From Stomoxys calcitrans (lineage: Eukaryota > Arthropoda > Insecta > Diptera > Muscidae): a DNA stretch of 64,000 nt. Positions 1 to 11,518 of the stretch are shown here, one piece after another. The position numbers and the translations under genes are program-made. Position 1 is the first letter of the stretch, and every line of letters begins with the position of its first letter. The notes below the pieces were generated by a model, which was not told the origin of the DNA, made no database searches, and saw only the letters and a list, made by a program, of their open reading frames with translations. The stretch lies in assembly GCF_963082655.1 (NCBI RefSeq), contig NC_081556.1:68681227-68745226 (forward strand), in the 5' to 3' direction.

Positions 1-1845
1 GTCCTATGTGTCCCGTTATGATACCGAAAGCTATGCTGACCTCCTTTTTATTTCCTTTCAGTAATAGCCTCGTCCTCTCACGAACCGGATTACCCCTATT
101 TTTCGCCGTCCTACCGACTGTTTGTCTGTTCCACAGTGGCTGCCTCACATTTAATCTGTACGTCTATGGGTCTGATATCTAGAATAGTCTCCAGTGCCCT
201 AGTGGGTGTGGTCCTCATCGACAACATGTTCTTCGCCTATGCCAAGACAACTTGTTCGAAACTGTTTTATTAAGGAAACGTGGTGCGTCAAATTGGCCCA
301 CCTTCGTTTTCCTCGTGAACAGACATATTTTTGTCTTCTCTGGGATAACACTGACATCTCTGGGTCTAGCCCTTTCGTTCGAACCCAAAGAAGTATTATA
401 ACATCATCTGCATAGCAGACGGGTTCAAATCCCTCCTCAGTCAGCCCCCGTAAGAGATCATTTATGGTGGTCACCCAAAGCCCACTAGTGGCAGTTTCTC
501 CCTTATATTTATGTCATGGGACCCGCAATTTATGCACCTGTTTCTTAGCATATGATTTATCCAGACTCCAAGGACCCGGTCCACCCGGTGCTGGTCTAAA
601 GATTGGATCGATGTGTAGGTCCGCACGTCAATGCAAACCGCCAGGGTGTACGTCCCTGAACAACCTCGTGCAGGGCAGTCTCCACCGACCTTCCCTTGAC
701 ATAGGCATGCTGTTTGTATTTAAGCAGTTCGCTGGATGCCTTACTCTTTATCATGGTATCCACAATGCGTTCCATTGTTTTGAGTAGAAAGGACGTAAGG
801 CTTATAGGCCTTTGGTGTCGTATAACTTGCCTTGCCGGGCTTGGGTATAAACACCGCCCTTGTCTCCTGCCAGGCTTTTGGAGTATATGCAAGTCTTTGG
901 CACGCTGTGAAAATAGTGGCCAGATGAGGCGCCAGATAGTCCGTCTCCTTTTGTAGTAACGCCGGAAATATTCTATTAGGTCCGGGTGACTTAAATGGTT
1001 TGAAGCTCCACAAGGCTTCCTTGACCATAAATTCCGTAATTATAAATCTTCGATCAACGTCATTATTACAAGATTCCACTGTCTCTGTGAGTCCCGTCGT
1101 ATCCTGTGGAAAATGCGTTTTCATTAAAAGCCTCAACATGTCGGTTTGGAAATGGGAGGCACGTTGTGCCGCTCTGGTAATCTACTTGTATTCCTTGAGC
1201 CATGTGAAATACACATCCAAATATACTTCCGATTTTTACCAAGTGCTCTGTGAAAAAGTCTGCGGACCTCTTTCCCAATATTGCGAAACTCCCCGGTCAT
1301 CCAGGGTTTTTCTTGGGTTGATTTCCTTTCTCGAAGAGTACAACCATCTTCGAAAGGCTCCACTAGTGCAGCCGTAATCCGGTTGACATTGTGTTCAATG
1401 TCTTCTATGCTTGGACAATCTAAATTATAGTGCCCAAGTCTTCTTCTGAGTAGTCTCCCAAATTTTGGCCAGTTGGTTTTCAACTTATTACGGAAGCTTA
1501 TCGAACTCGGTGCTGGGCGTGCTATTCTAAACCTAATGTAGCGATGGTCAGAGAAAGAGTGTTCCATGGAGACCCTCTAATCCTAAACCTCATCGATTAG
1601 ATTTTCCGACCATATTATCTCTCTAAAACCTCCTCCCTAATCCTGTTACCAAAGGTATCGGTGATACCAATATTAAGTGTTATTAGGTCATTAGTATTAA
1701 GGAATTCTGCCAGGGCTTAGCCCCTCTTATTGATGTTGGTACTAACTCACGAAATGTGGTGAGAGTTCGCATCACACCCTATCAATACCTCATTTCCTGT
1801 CTGTTTTGCTTTCCTCACCAACCGTTGCAAAGTAGCAGAAAATCA
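1..1845 (-). mobile_element. LINE (I/Jockey-type non-LTR retrotransposon) fragment, decayed
   Basis: Read on the minus strand from 1845 downwards, this is the end of an endonuclease domain (SFSDHRYIRF near 1555), then a linker, then reverse transcriptase. FKSPGPNRIFPALLQ lies near 990 and PKPGKASYTTPKAYKPY near 800. The catalytic-loop motif CYADDV is near 400-417. Frameshifts and stops break the reading frame into pieces, and the RNase H part is mostly missing, so the fragment jumps to the C-terminal cysteine/histidine region in the last 200 bases. The same family recurs at 12571-13926, 24119-25095, 34085-34612 and 52005-53385. RT followed by RNase H is known in I/LOA-type LINEs; the exact clade is inference. 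It cannot be active. Confidence 0.85.
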
Positions 1846-1879
1846 AAAACAAAACTAATAAAAAATATGCTGTGTGAGA

Positions 1880-2218
1880 ACGGGAAGAGATATCTCCTTG
1901 GAATGGAACATTTGGAATGGTTAGAGCTGAGGTGATAGCGAGATTGTGTGCAAAATTTCAAGGCCCTAGGTTGTCCGGGCGCCTCTTGGCAGGCCCCTAA
2001 ATTTGGTCACCTCGGTACTCGGTACAAATCTTCATATATGATCCGATTTTCAAAATTTTTTTGCTGAATAGTGCTCTAAAATCCCTACAAAAAAGTCCGG
2101 TTGAGGTATACATTATCTCCACTGGTTTTGCAGATATTCAACTTTTTATGTATGATTTGAATTTGTGACAAAATTTACAACAACTTTGCCGCAACAACGG
2201 TCCACATCTGATTATTCA
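1880..2218 (-). repeat. Unnamed dispersed repeat (family X), fragment
   Basis: The reverse complement of about 1880-2100 matches stretches at 45430-45590 and 47830-47990: a 'cagcaaaaaaa' tract, then 'cctagggccttgaaattttg', then 'tcacctcagctctaaccatt' or close variants. From 2150 to 2218 it matches 46200-46290 ('aaaatttacaa', 'attcagttaaaagttat'). No protein is visible. It breaks off at 2218, where a DINE-like sequence begins. Confidence 0.55.
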
Positions 2219-3064
2219 GTTAAAAGTTATGGGCTATATCGGACTACATCTTGATATAGTCCCCATATAGACCGATCCGCCGATTTAGGGTCTTAGGCCC
2301 ATAAAATCCACATTTATTATCCGGTTTTGCTGAAATATGGAACAGTGAGTTATGTTAGGCCCTTCGACATCCTTCTCCAATTTGGCCCAGATCGGTCCAG
2401 ATTAGGATATACCTGCCGTATAGAACGATCTCACGATTTGAGGTTTTGGGCTCATAAAAAACGTATTTATTGTCCGATTTTGCCAAAATTTGGGACAGTG
2501 AGTTGTGTTAGGATCTTCGACATTTTTGTGAAACTTGGCTCAAATCGGTCCAGATCTAAAAATATAGCTGCCATATTGACCGATATCTCGATTTTAAGTT
2601 TTAGTGCTTTAAAAGGCGCATTTATAATCTGATTGCACTGAAATTTGAAACAGTGACTTATGTTAGGCTTTTCGACATCCGTATCGTATATGGTTCAGAT
2701 CGGTTTATTTTTAGATATAACTACTTAAAAGACCAATATTTTGTTATACTAAATTGAACAATGGTTTCTACTTATAAGTATTTGGTCCAAATCGATAAGG
2801 CATAAGGTATGCATTTTTCACCGGATTTTTACGAAAGGTGTTTTACAAATATACCCGAGGTGGTGGGTATCCAAAGTTCGGCCCGGCCGAACATAACGCC
2901 TTTTTACTTGTTCGTTTATGAAGAGGATATATAGTAGATGGTTTTTAGGACAAATTTGAACCAGATATGTTAACTTAGACGGGTGCCATATGTACTTCAA
3001 AATAGGCAATTTTTTATTAAAAAAGTTTCCAAAGCCCAGATCCCACATTTGGGTACATGTTTTT
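2097..3064 (+). repeat. Left arm of a ~968-bp near-perfect inverted repeat
   Basis: This arm pairs with 5291-6259. From 2327 to 3048 each base pairs with coordinate 8355 minus its own position, without indels; one single-base indel lies near 2107-2110. The shadow translations of the two arms differ at only two of 101 residues in one segment and none of 76 in another. The arm holds part of repeat family X plus an inserted DINE-like element (2219-2913, minus) with its hairpin at 2877-2891. Confidence 0.95.
2219..2913 (-). mobile_element. DINE-1/mini-me-like element, subtype with 'tttgctgaaatttgg' monomers
   Basis: It contains degenerate monomers of the kind 'ccgattttgccaaaatttggg acagtgagttgtgttagg...cttcgacat', then a terminal block with the perfect GC-rich palindrome ttcggcccggccgaa (2877-2891) followed by 'ttacttgtt'. 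The same subtype occurs at 46567-47617 and in the mirrored arm (about 5442-6137). The 5' boundary is abrupt, so the element is probably truncated. It is non-coding. Confidence 0.7.
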
Positions 3065-3147
3065 TACTCCATATGTCCTCTCAACACATGCAAAAAAAAT
3101 TTTGCTTCTTCCAATATTTGTAGCCTCCACAGCAAATTTACTAAAAA

Positions 3148-4586
3148 ACAAGTAAGAGCGTGCTAAGTTCGGCCGGGCCGAATCTTATATACCCTCCACC
3201 ATGGATCGCATTTGTCGAGTTCTTTTCCCGGCATCTCTTCTTAGGCAAAACAGGATATAAGAAAAGATCTGCTCTGCTATTAGAGCGATATCAAGATATG
3301 GTCCGGTTTGGACCACAATTAAATTATATGTTGGAGACTTGTGTAAAATGTCGGCCAATTCGAATAAAAATTGCGCCCTTTGGGGGCTCAAGAAGTAAAA
3401 TAGAGAGATCGATTTATATAGGAGCTGTATCGGGATATAGAACGATTCAGACCATAATAAATACGTATATTGATGGTCATGAGAGAATCCGGCGTTCAAA
3501 ATTTCAGGCAAATCGGATAATAATTGCGACCTCTACAAGCTCTAGAAGTCAAGATCCCAGATCGGTTTATATGACAGCTATATCAGGTTATGAACCGATT
3601 TGAACCATACTTGGCACAGTTGTTGGATATTATGACAAAACACGTCGTGCGAATTTTCATTCCAATCGGATAAGAATTGCGCACTCTAGAGGCTCAAGAA
3701 GTCAAGACCCAAGATCGGTTTATATGGCAGCTATATCAAGTTATGAACCGATTTGAACCATACTTGGCACAGTTGTTGGATATCATAACAAAACACGTCG
3801 TGCCAAAATTCATTCAAATCGGATAGGAATTGCACCCAAGATCGGTTTATATGGCAGCTATATCAAGTTATGAACCGATTTGAACCATACTTAGCAAAGT
3901 TGTTGGATATCATAACGAAACACGTCATGCCAAAATTCATTCAAATCGGATAAGAATTGCGCCCTCTAGAGGCTCAAGAAGTCAAGACCCAAGATCGGTT
4001 TTATGACAGGTATATTAGGTTATGGACCGATTTAAACCATACTTGGCACAGTTGTTGGATATTATGACAAAACACGTCGTGTGAAATTTAATTCCAATCG
4101 GATAAGAATTGCGCACTCTAGAGGCTCAAGAAGTCAAGACCCAAGATCGGTTTATATGGCAGCTATATCAGGTTATGCACCGATTTGAACTTGGCACAGT
4201 TGTTGGATATCATAACAAAACACGTCGTGCCAAAATTCATTCAAATCGGATAAGAATTGCGCCCTCTAGAGACTCAAGAAGTCAAGACCCAAGATCGGTT
4301 TATATGACAGCTATATCAAAACATAGACCGATATGGCCAATTTACAATACCAACCGACCTACACTAATAAGAAGTATTTGTGCAAAATTTCAAGCGGCTA
4401 GCTTTACTCCTTCGGAAGTTAGCGTTCTTTCGACAGACAGACGGACGGACGGACATGGCTAGATCGATATAAAATGTCACGACGATCAAGAATATATATA
4501 CTTTACGGGGTCTCAGACGAATATTTCGAGTAGTTGCAAACAGAATGACGAAATTAGTTTGCTCCCATCCTATGGTGGAGGGTATA
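3148..4586 (-). mobile_element. DINE-1/mini-me-like element with ~6-7 internal ~150-bp monomers
   Basis: It reads from 'acaagtaagagcgtgctaag' and the hairpin ttcggccgggccgaa (3168-3182), through 'ataccctccaccatgga', to the complementary end 'tatggtggagggtata' at 4571-4586. Strand is given so that the hairpin end is the 3' end. The interior is a run of monomers starting 'gataagaattgcg' and containing 'gaagtcaagacccaagatcg'. Short GTCY-type and core sequences lie near 4430-4510. The family is known as a non-autonomous Helentron group in Drosophila; assignment here rests on core, microsatellite and hairpin resemblance. The many small open frames inside are repeat shadows. Confidence 0.75.
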
Positions 4587-5290
4587 GTGCGCAATTCTTA
4601 TCCGATTGGAATGAAATTTCGCACAACGTGTTTTGTCATAATATCCAACAACTGTGCCAAGTATGGTTTAAATCGGTCCATAACCTGATATAGCTGTCAT
4701 ATAAACCGATCTTGGGTGCAATTCTTATCCGATTTGAATGAATTTTGGCACGACATGTTTTGTTATGATATCCAACAACTGTGCCAAGTTCAAATCGGTT
4801 TATAACCTGATATAGCTGCCATATAAACCGATCTTGGGTCTTGACTTCTTGAGCCTCTAGAGGGCACAATTCTTATCCGATTTGAATGAATTTTGGTACG
4901 ACGTGTGTTGTTATGATATCCAACAACTGTGCCAAGTATGGTTCAAATCGGTTCATAACCTGATATAGCTGCCATATAAACCGATCTTGGGTGCAATTCT
5001 TATCCGATTTGAATGAATTTTGGCACGACATGTTTTGTTATGATATCCAACAACTGTGCCAAGTTCAAATCGGTTTATAACCTGATATAGCTGCCATATA
5101 AACCGATCTTGGGTCTTGACTTCTTGAGCCTCTAGAGTGCGCAATTCTTATCCGATTTGAATGAATTTTGGCACGACGTGTTTTGTTATGATATCCAACA
5201 ACTGTGCCAAGTTCAAATCGGTTCATAACCTGATATAGCTGCCATATAAACCGATCTTGGGTCTTGACTTCTTGAGCCTCTAGAGTGCGC
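4587..5290 (+). repeat. Inverted block of ~150-bp DINE monomers without hairpin end
   Basis: Immediately after the 'gggtata' end of the previous element the monomers resume in the opposite orientation ('gcgcaattcttatccgattt', 'tgatatagctgccatataaa'). There are about five partial units and no hairpin or core of their own. This makes the loop of the large inverted repeat itself partly self-complementary. Confidence 0.8.
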
Positions 5291-6259
5291 AAAAACATGT
5301 ACCCAAATGTGGGATCTGGGCTTTGGAAACTTTTTTAATAAAAAATTGCCTATTTTGAAGTACATATGGCACCCGTCTAAGTTGACATATCTGGTTCAAA
5401 TTTGTCCCAAAAACCATCTACTATATATCCTCTTCATAAACGAACAAGTAAAAAGGCGTTATGTTCGGCCGGGCCGAACTTTGGATACCCACCACCTCGG
5501 GTATATTTGTAAAACACCTTTCGTAAAAATCCGGTGAAAAATGCATACCTTATGCCTTATCGATTTGGACCAAATACTTATAAGTAGAAACCATTGTTCA
5601 ATTTAGTATAACAAAATATTGGTCTTTTAAGTAGTTATATCTAAAAATAAACCGATCTGAACCATATACGATACGGATGTCGAAAAGCCTAACATAAGTC
5701 ACTGTTTCAAATTTCAGTGCAATCAGATTATAAATTCGCCTTTTAAAGCACTAAAACTTAAAATCGAGATATCGGTCAATATGGCAGCTATATTTTTAGA
5801 TCTGGACCGATTTGAGCCAAGTTTCACAAAAATGTCGAAGATCCTAACACAACTCACTGTCCCAAATTTTGGCAAAATCGGACAATAAATACGTTTTTTA
5901 TGAGCCCAAAACCTCAAATCGTGAGATCGTTCTATACGGCAGGTATATCCTAATCTGGACCGATCTGGGCCAAATTGGAGAAGGATGTCGAAGGGACTAA
6001 CATAACTCACTGTTCCATATTTCAGCAAAACCGGATAATAAATGTAGATTTTATGGGCCTAAGACCCTAAATCGGCGGATCGGTCTATATGGGGACTATA
6101 TCAAGATGTAGTCCGATATAGCTCATAACTTTTAACTGAATAATCAGATGTGGACCGTTGTTGCGGCAAAGTTGTTGTAAATTTTGTCACAAATTCAAAT
6201 CATACATAAAAAGTTGAACATCTGCAAAACCAGTGGAGATAATGTAAAACCTCAACCGG
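5291..6259 (-). repeat. Right arm of the ~968-bp inverted repeat
   Basis: It is the reverse complement of 2097-3064, including its DINE-like element with palindrome ttcggccgggccgaa at 5464-5478. A few substitutions and one indel separate the arms. The right edge, 'cctcaaccggg' at about 6250-6260, abuts more DINE monomers. Confidence 0.95.
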
Positions 6260-7225
6260 GTGCAATTCTTATCCGATTTGAATGAATTTTGGCACGACGT
6301 GTTTTGTTATGATATCCAACAACTGTGCCAAGTTCAAATCGGTTTATAACCTGATATAGCTGCCGTATAAACCGATCCTGGGTCTTGATTTCTTGAGCCT
6401 CTAGAGTGCGCAATTCTTATCCGAGTAGAATGAAATTTTGCATGACGTGTTTTGTTATGGTATCCAATAACAGTGCCAAGTATGGTTCAAATCGGTCCAT
6501 AACCTGATATAGCTGTCATATAAACCGATCTTGGGTCTTGACTTCTTGAGCCTCTAGAGGGCGCAATTCTTATCCGATTTGAATGAATTTTTGCACGACG
6601 TATTTTGTTATAATACACAATAACTGTGCCAAGTTTGGTTCAAACCGGTCCATAACCTGATATAGCTGTCATATAAACCGATCTTGGGTCTTGACTTCTT
6701 GAGTGGTTTGTTATGATATTCAACAATCGCGCCAAGTATAGTTCAAATCGGTCCATAACCTGATATAGCTGTCATATAAACCGATCTTGGTTCTTGACTT
6801 TTTGAGCCTCTAGAGGGCGCAATTCTTATCCGATTTGAATGAATTTTTGCACGACGTGTTTTGTTATAATACACAACAACTGTGCCAAGTTTAGTTCAAA
6901 TCGGTCCATAACCTGATATAGCTGTCATATAAACCGATCTTGGGTCTTAACTTCTTGAGTGTTTTGTTATGATATTCAACAATCGCGCCAAGTATAGTTG
7001 AAATCGGTCCATAACCTGATATAGCTGTCATATAAACCGATCTTGGTTCTTGACTTCTTGAGCCTCTAGAGGGCGCAATTCGTATCCGATTTCAATGAAT
7101 TTTTGCACGAAGTATTTTGTTATGATATCCAACAACTGTGCCAAGTATGGTTTAAAGCGGTTCATAACCTGATATTGTTGTCATATAAACAGATTTTGGG
7201 TCTTGACTTCTTGAGCCTCTAGTTT
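6260..7225 (+). repeat. Tandem DINE monomers (minus-reading), truncated
   Basis: About six to seven units of the ~150-bp monomer are present ('gcaattcttatccgatttga', 'cctgatatagctgtcatata', 'cttgacttcttgagcctcta'). Some lack internal parts: near 6700 and 6960 the unit jumps from 'cttcttgagt' to 'gttttgttatgatattcaac', the same deletion in two copies, which indicates amplification after the deletion arose. No hairpin end is present. Confidence 0.8.
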
Positions 7226-7598
7226 CAATTAGAATTTTGATTTTCACAATAATGTAATTCTTACCAAATAATTGCTTTTACAAAAATTTCTCATTAAAAA
7301 TCTTAATTTTTTATGTTATCATATTGTCTTTTACGAGTCTCGACCTTTCCAACGATGTATAATTTGTATAGAAAATATTTTATACCCTATGCCAAAATCG
7401 CTACCTAATGTGCACACCTCTACGATTTTATCACCTATCCGGTTGAGTGTTATTGTGTAGAACATTTGAATAATTTCTCAATTGCAATATCAAAATACTG
7501 ACTGATGTAAAATTTGGTCCAAGTATATCCTTCACATATTTAAATAAGTTCGCCTGCTTTTCTGAATACCTTAAATTCACTGAGGTGCCTTATTCTAA
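7226..7598. other. AT-rich spacer, nothing recognised
   Basis: This is about 370 bases of AT-rich sequence between two DINE blocks. The open frame here (7272-7460) has no recognisable features. No inverted or tandem repeat was seen by eye. Confidence 0.5.
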
Positions 7599-8634
7599 AC
7601 AAGTAAAAGCGTGCTAAGTTCGGCCGGGCCGAATCTTATATACCCTCCACCATGGAGCGCATTTGTCAGTTCTTTTCCCGGCATCTCTTCTTAGGCAAAA
7701 AATGATATAAGAAAAGATTTGCTCTGCTATTAGAGCGATATCAAGATATGATCCGGTTTAGACCACAATTAAATTATATGTTGGGGCCTCAAAAAGTAAA
7801 ATATATGGGAGCTGTATCGGGCTATAGACCGATTCTGACCCTAATAAACACGTATGTTGATGGTTATGAGAGGATCCGTCGTACAAAATTTCAGGCAAAT
7901 CGGATAAGAATTGCGCTCTCTAGAGGCCCAAGAAGTCAAGACCCAAGATCGGTTTTTATGGCAGCTACATCAGGTTATGGACCGATGTGAACCATACTTG
8001 GCACAGTTATTGGATATCATAGCAAAACACGTCGTGCAAAATTTCATCCCAATCGGATAAGAATTGCGCACTCTAGAGGCTCAAGAAGTCAAGACCCAAG
8101 ATCGGTTTATATGGCAGCTATATTAGGTTATAGACCGATGTGAACCATACTTGGCACAGTTATTGGATATCATAACAAAACATGTCGTGCAAAATTTCAT
8201 TCCAATCGGATAAGAATTGCGTACTCTTGAGACTCAAGAAGTCAAGACTCAAGATCGGTTTATATGGCAGCTATATCAGGTTATGAACCGATATGAACCA
8301 TACTTAGCACAGTTGTTGGTAGTGATACTAAAACACTATGTGCAAAATTTCAGTAAAATCGGATAAGAATTGCACACTCTAGAGGCTCAAGAAGTCAAGA
8401 CCCAAGATCGGTTTATATGGCAGCTATATCAGGTTATGAACCGATTTGAACTTGGCACAGTTATTGGATATCATAGCAAAACACGTCGTGCAAAATTTTA
8501 TCCCAATCGGATAAGAATTGCACACTCTAGAGGCTCAAGAAGTCAAGACCCAAGATCGGTTTATATGGCAGCTATATCAGGTTATTAACCGATGTGAACC
8601 ATACTTGGCACAGTCATTGGATATCATAGCAAAT
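7599..8634 (-). mobile_element. DINE-1/mini-me-like element, hairpin end plus monomers
   Basis: It starts 'acaagtaaaagcgtgctaag' with the hairpin ttcggccgggccgaa at 7619-7633. Monomers of 148-152 bp follow: 'gataagaattgc' recurs near 8057, 8209, 8361 and 8509. Instead of its own far end it runs straight into the core and GTCY block of the next element in the opposite direction. Confidence 0.75.
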
Positions 8635-9580
8635 CGTCGCGACATTTTATGTCGATCTAGCCATGTCCGTCCGTCCGTCCGTCTGTCCGTCCGTCCGTCC
8701 GTCTGTCCGTCCGTCCGTCCGTCTGTCCGTCCGTCCGTCCGTCCGTCTGTCTGTCGAAAGAACGCTAACTTCCGAAAGAGTAAAGCTAGCCGCTTGAAAT
8801 TTTGCAAAAATACTTCTCATTAGTGTAGGTCGGTTGGTATTGTAAATGGGCCATATCGGTCCATGTTTTGATATAACTGTCATATAAACCGATCTTGGGT
8901 CTTGACTTCTTGAGTCTCTAGAGGGCGCAATTCTTATCCGATTTGAATTAATTTTGGCACGACGTGGTTTGCGCAATTCTTATCCGATTGGAATGAAATT
9001 TTGCACGACGTATTTTGTTATGATATCCAACAACCGTGTCAAGTATGGTTCAAATCGGTCGTTAACTTGATATAGCTGTCATATAAACCGATCTTGGCTC
9101 TTGACTTCTCGAGCCTCTAGAGGGCGCAATTCTTATCCGATTTGAATGAATTTTGGCACGACGTGTTTTATTATGATATCCAACAACTGTGCCAAGTATG
9201 GTTCAAATCGGTTCATAACTTGATATAGCTGTCATATAAACCGATCTGGGATCTTGACTTCTTGAGCCTGTAGAGGCCGCAATTATTATCCGATTTGCTT
9301 GCTCCCATATAAATCGATCTCTCTATTTTACTTCTTGAGCCCCCAAAGTGCGCAATTCTTATTCTAATTGGCTGACATTTTACACAGGTCTCCAACATAT
9401 AATTTAATTGTGGTCCAAACCGGACCATATCTTGATATCGCTCTAATAGCAGAGCAAATCTTTTCTTATATTCTGTTTTGCCTAAGAAGAGATGCCGGGA
9501 AAAGAACTTGACAAATGCGATCCATGGTGGAGGGTATATAAGATTCGGCCCGGCCGAACTTAGCACGCTTTTACTTGTTT
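8635..9580 (+). mobile_element. DINE-1/mini-me-like element with long (GTCY)n tract
   Basis: It begins inside the core ('tcgtcgcgacattttatgtc'), continues with the GTCC/GTCT microsatellite at 8665-8755, the block 'aacgctaacttccgaaagag', then monomers. It ends with hairpin ttcggcccggccgaa (9544-9558) and 'cacgcttttacttgttt'. The 5' TIR-like end is missing at the junction with the previous element. Confidence 0.78.
8665..8755 (+). repeat. (GTCC/GTCT)n microsatellite
   Basis: About 23 tandem tetranucleotides, mostly GTCC with interspersed GTCT. In mini-me/DINE-1 elements a GTCY microsatellite sits beside the conserved core, which matches this position. It is the longest such tract in the window; other copies carry only about three to six units. 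Confidence 0.95.
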
Positions 9581-10113
9581 ATTCGTTTTTTTCGATTTTC
9601 TCCCACTGTGCGTTGCCTGCAATAAATTTGTATACAAATTAACTTGGATAGAAAGACAGACGGACATAGCTTAATTATCCAGAAAGTGATTCCAAGTCGA
9701 TCGGTATGCTTGTTAAGGGGTCTATCTTTCTTCTTGTACGACAGTAGTGGTGTAGGGTATACGAACATTAATTAGAATAGTTTGGAAGTCCGTACTCAGA
9801 AACGTAGTACGAAACATTTCCAGCCCACTCTGGTGCTCTAGAGCTGCCGCTCCACTGGAAACAGACTCAGATCATCAACCGCCTAACGGATAACACCATC
9901 GCCACTATCGAAATAACAAAACTTCTGTTCCACTAAACGGTTCAAACAAGAGTCCATCGCAAGTATTTTGTTATAGCAGAACTTCTGCGGAAACGGCAAG
10001 TGATGACTGAAGTAATGACTGACGCAAGTATTTTGTTATAGCAGAACTTTTGCGGAAACGGCAAGTGATGACTGAATTTTTAATGGACTCACAACTCACT
10101 TTCATATTCTTTT
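9581..10113. other. Spacer with degenerate DINE end and a 65-bp direct duplication
   Basis: 9625-9770 holds 'agacagacggacatagc' and 'tggtgtagggtata', a degenerate end of another DINE-like subtype. From 9771 to 10113 nothing known is seen, except that the stretch from 'cgcaagtattttgttatagc' is repeated 65 bp later (about 9958-10022 and 10023-10075). This may be a worn LTR or an unknown element. Confidence 0.4.
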
Positions 10114-11518
10114 TATACCCTCCACCATAGGATGGGTGGTATACTAATTTCGTCATTCTGTTTGTAACTACTCGAAATATTCGTCTGAGACCCCATAAAG
10201 TATATATATTCTTGATCGTCGCGACATTTTATGTCGATCTAGCCACGTCCGTCCGTCTGTCTGTCGAAAGAACGCTAACTTCCGAAGGAGTAAAGCTAGC
10301 CGCTTGAAATTTTGCACAAATACTTCTTATTAGTGTAGGTCGGTTGGTATTGTAAATAGGCCATATCGGTCCATGTTTTGATATAGCCGCCATATAAACC
10401 GATCTTGGGTCTTGACTTCTTGAGCCTCTAGAGTGCGGAATTCTTATCCGATTGGGATGAAATTTTGCACGACGTGTTTTGCTATGATATCCAATAACTG
10501 TGCCAAGTATGGTTCACATCGGTTAATAACCTGATATAGCTGCCATATAAACCGATCTTGGGTCTTGACTTCTTGAGCCTCTAGAGTGTGCAATTCTTAT
10601 CCGATTGGGATGAAATTTTGCACGACGTGTTTTGCTATGATATCCAAAAACTGTGCCAAGTATGGTTCACATCGGTCCATAACCTGATATAGCTGCTATA
10701 TAAACCGATCTTGGGTCTTGACTTCTTGAGCCTCTAGAGTGCGCAATTCTTATCCGATTTTACTGAAATTTTGCACATAGTGTTTTAGTATCACTACCAA
10801 CAACTGTGCTAAGTATGGTTCATATCGGTTCATAACCTGATATAGCTGCCATATAAACCGATCTTGAGTCTTGACTTCTTGAGCCTCTAGAGTGCGCAAT
10901 TCTTATCCGATTGGAATGAAATTTTGCACGACATGTTTTGTTATGATATCCAATAACTGTGCCAAGTATGGTTTACATCGGTCTATAACCTGATATAGCT
11001 GCCATATAAACCGATCTTGGGTCTTGACTTCTTGAGCCTCTAGAGTGCGCAATTCTTATCCGATTGGGATGAAATTTTGCACGACGTGTTTTGCTATGAT
11101 ATCCAATAACTGTGCCAAGTATGGTTCACATCGGTCCATAACCTGATGTAGCTGCCATAAAAACCGATCTTGTGTCTTGACTTCTTGGGCCTCTAGAGAG
11201 CGCAATTCTTATCCGATTTGCTGAAATTTTGTACGACGGATCCTCTCATGACCATCAACATACGTGTTTATTAGGGTCAGAATCGGTCTATAGCCCGATA
11301 CAGCTCCCATATATTTTACTTTTTGAGGCCCCAACATATAATTTAATTGTGGTCTAAACCGGATCATATCTTGATACCGCTCTAATAGCAGAGCAAATCT
11401 TTTCTTATATCATTTTTTGCCTAAGAAGAGATGCCGGAAAAAGAACTGACAAATGCGCTCCATGGTGGAGGGTATATAAGATTCGGCCCGGCCGAACTTA
11501 GCACGCTTTTACTTGTTT
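10114..11518 (+). mobile_element. Complete DINE-1/mini-me-like element (~1.4 kb)
   Basis: This is the best full copy in the window. It starts 'tataccctccaccatagg' at 10114, followed by 'tactaatttcgtcattctg', the core 'accccataaagtatatatat' near 10188, 'cttgatcgtcgcgac', a short GTCY run, 'aacgctaacttccgaaggag', then roughly six ~150-bp monomers. The end is 'atggtggagggtatataag', hairpin ttcggcccggccgaa (11482-11496) and 'cacgcttttacttgtttt'. The subterminal inverted repeats TATACCCTCCACCAT/ATGGTGGAGGGTATA are clear. It encodes no protein, so it must depend on a Helentron/Helitron Rep-helicase in trans (inference from the family). Confidence 0.82.

Noticed and set aside
3660..5300. Families of similar 60-120-aa frames (words such as LEAQEVKTQDRFIWQLYQV or SRSQDPRSVYMAAISGYEPI) repeated many times
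   Set aside because: They are translations of the ~150-bp DINE monomer in different frames. They start and stop with the repeat phase and occur on both strands.
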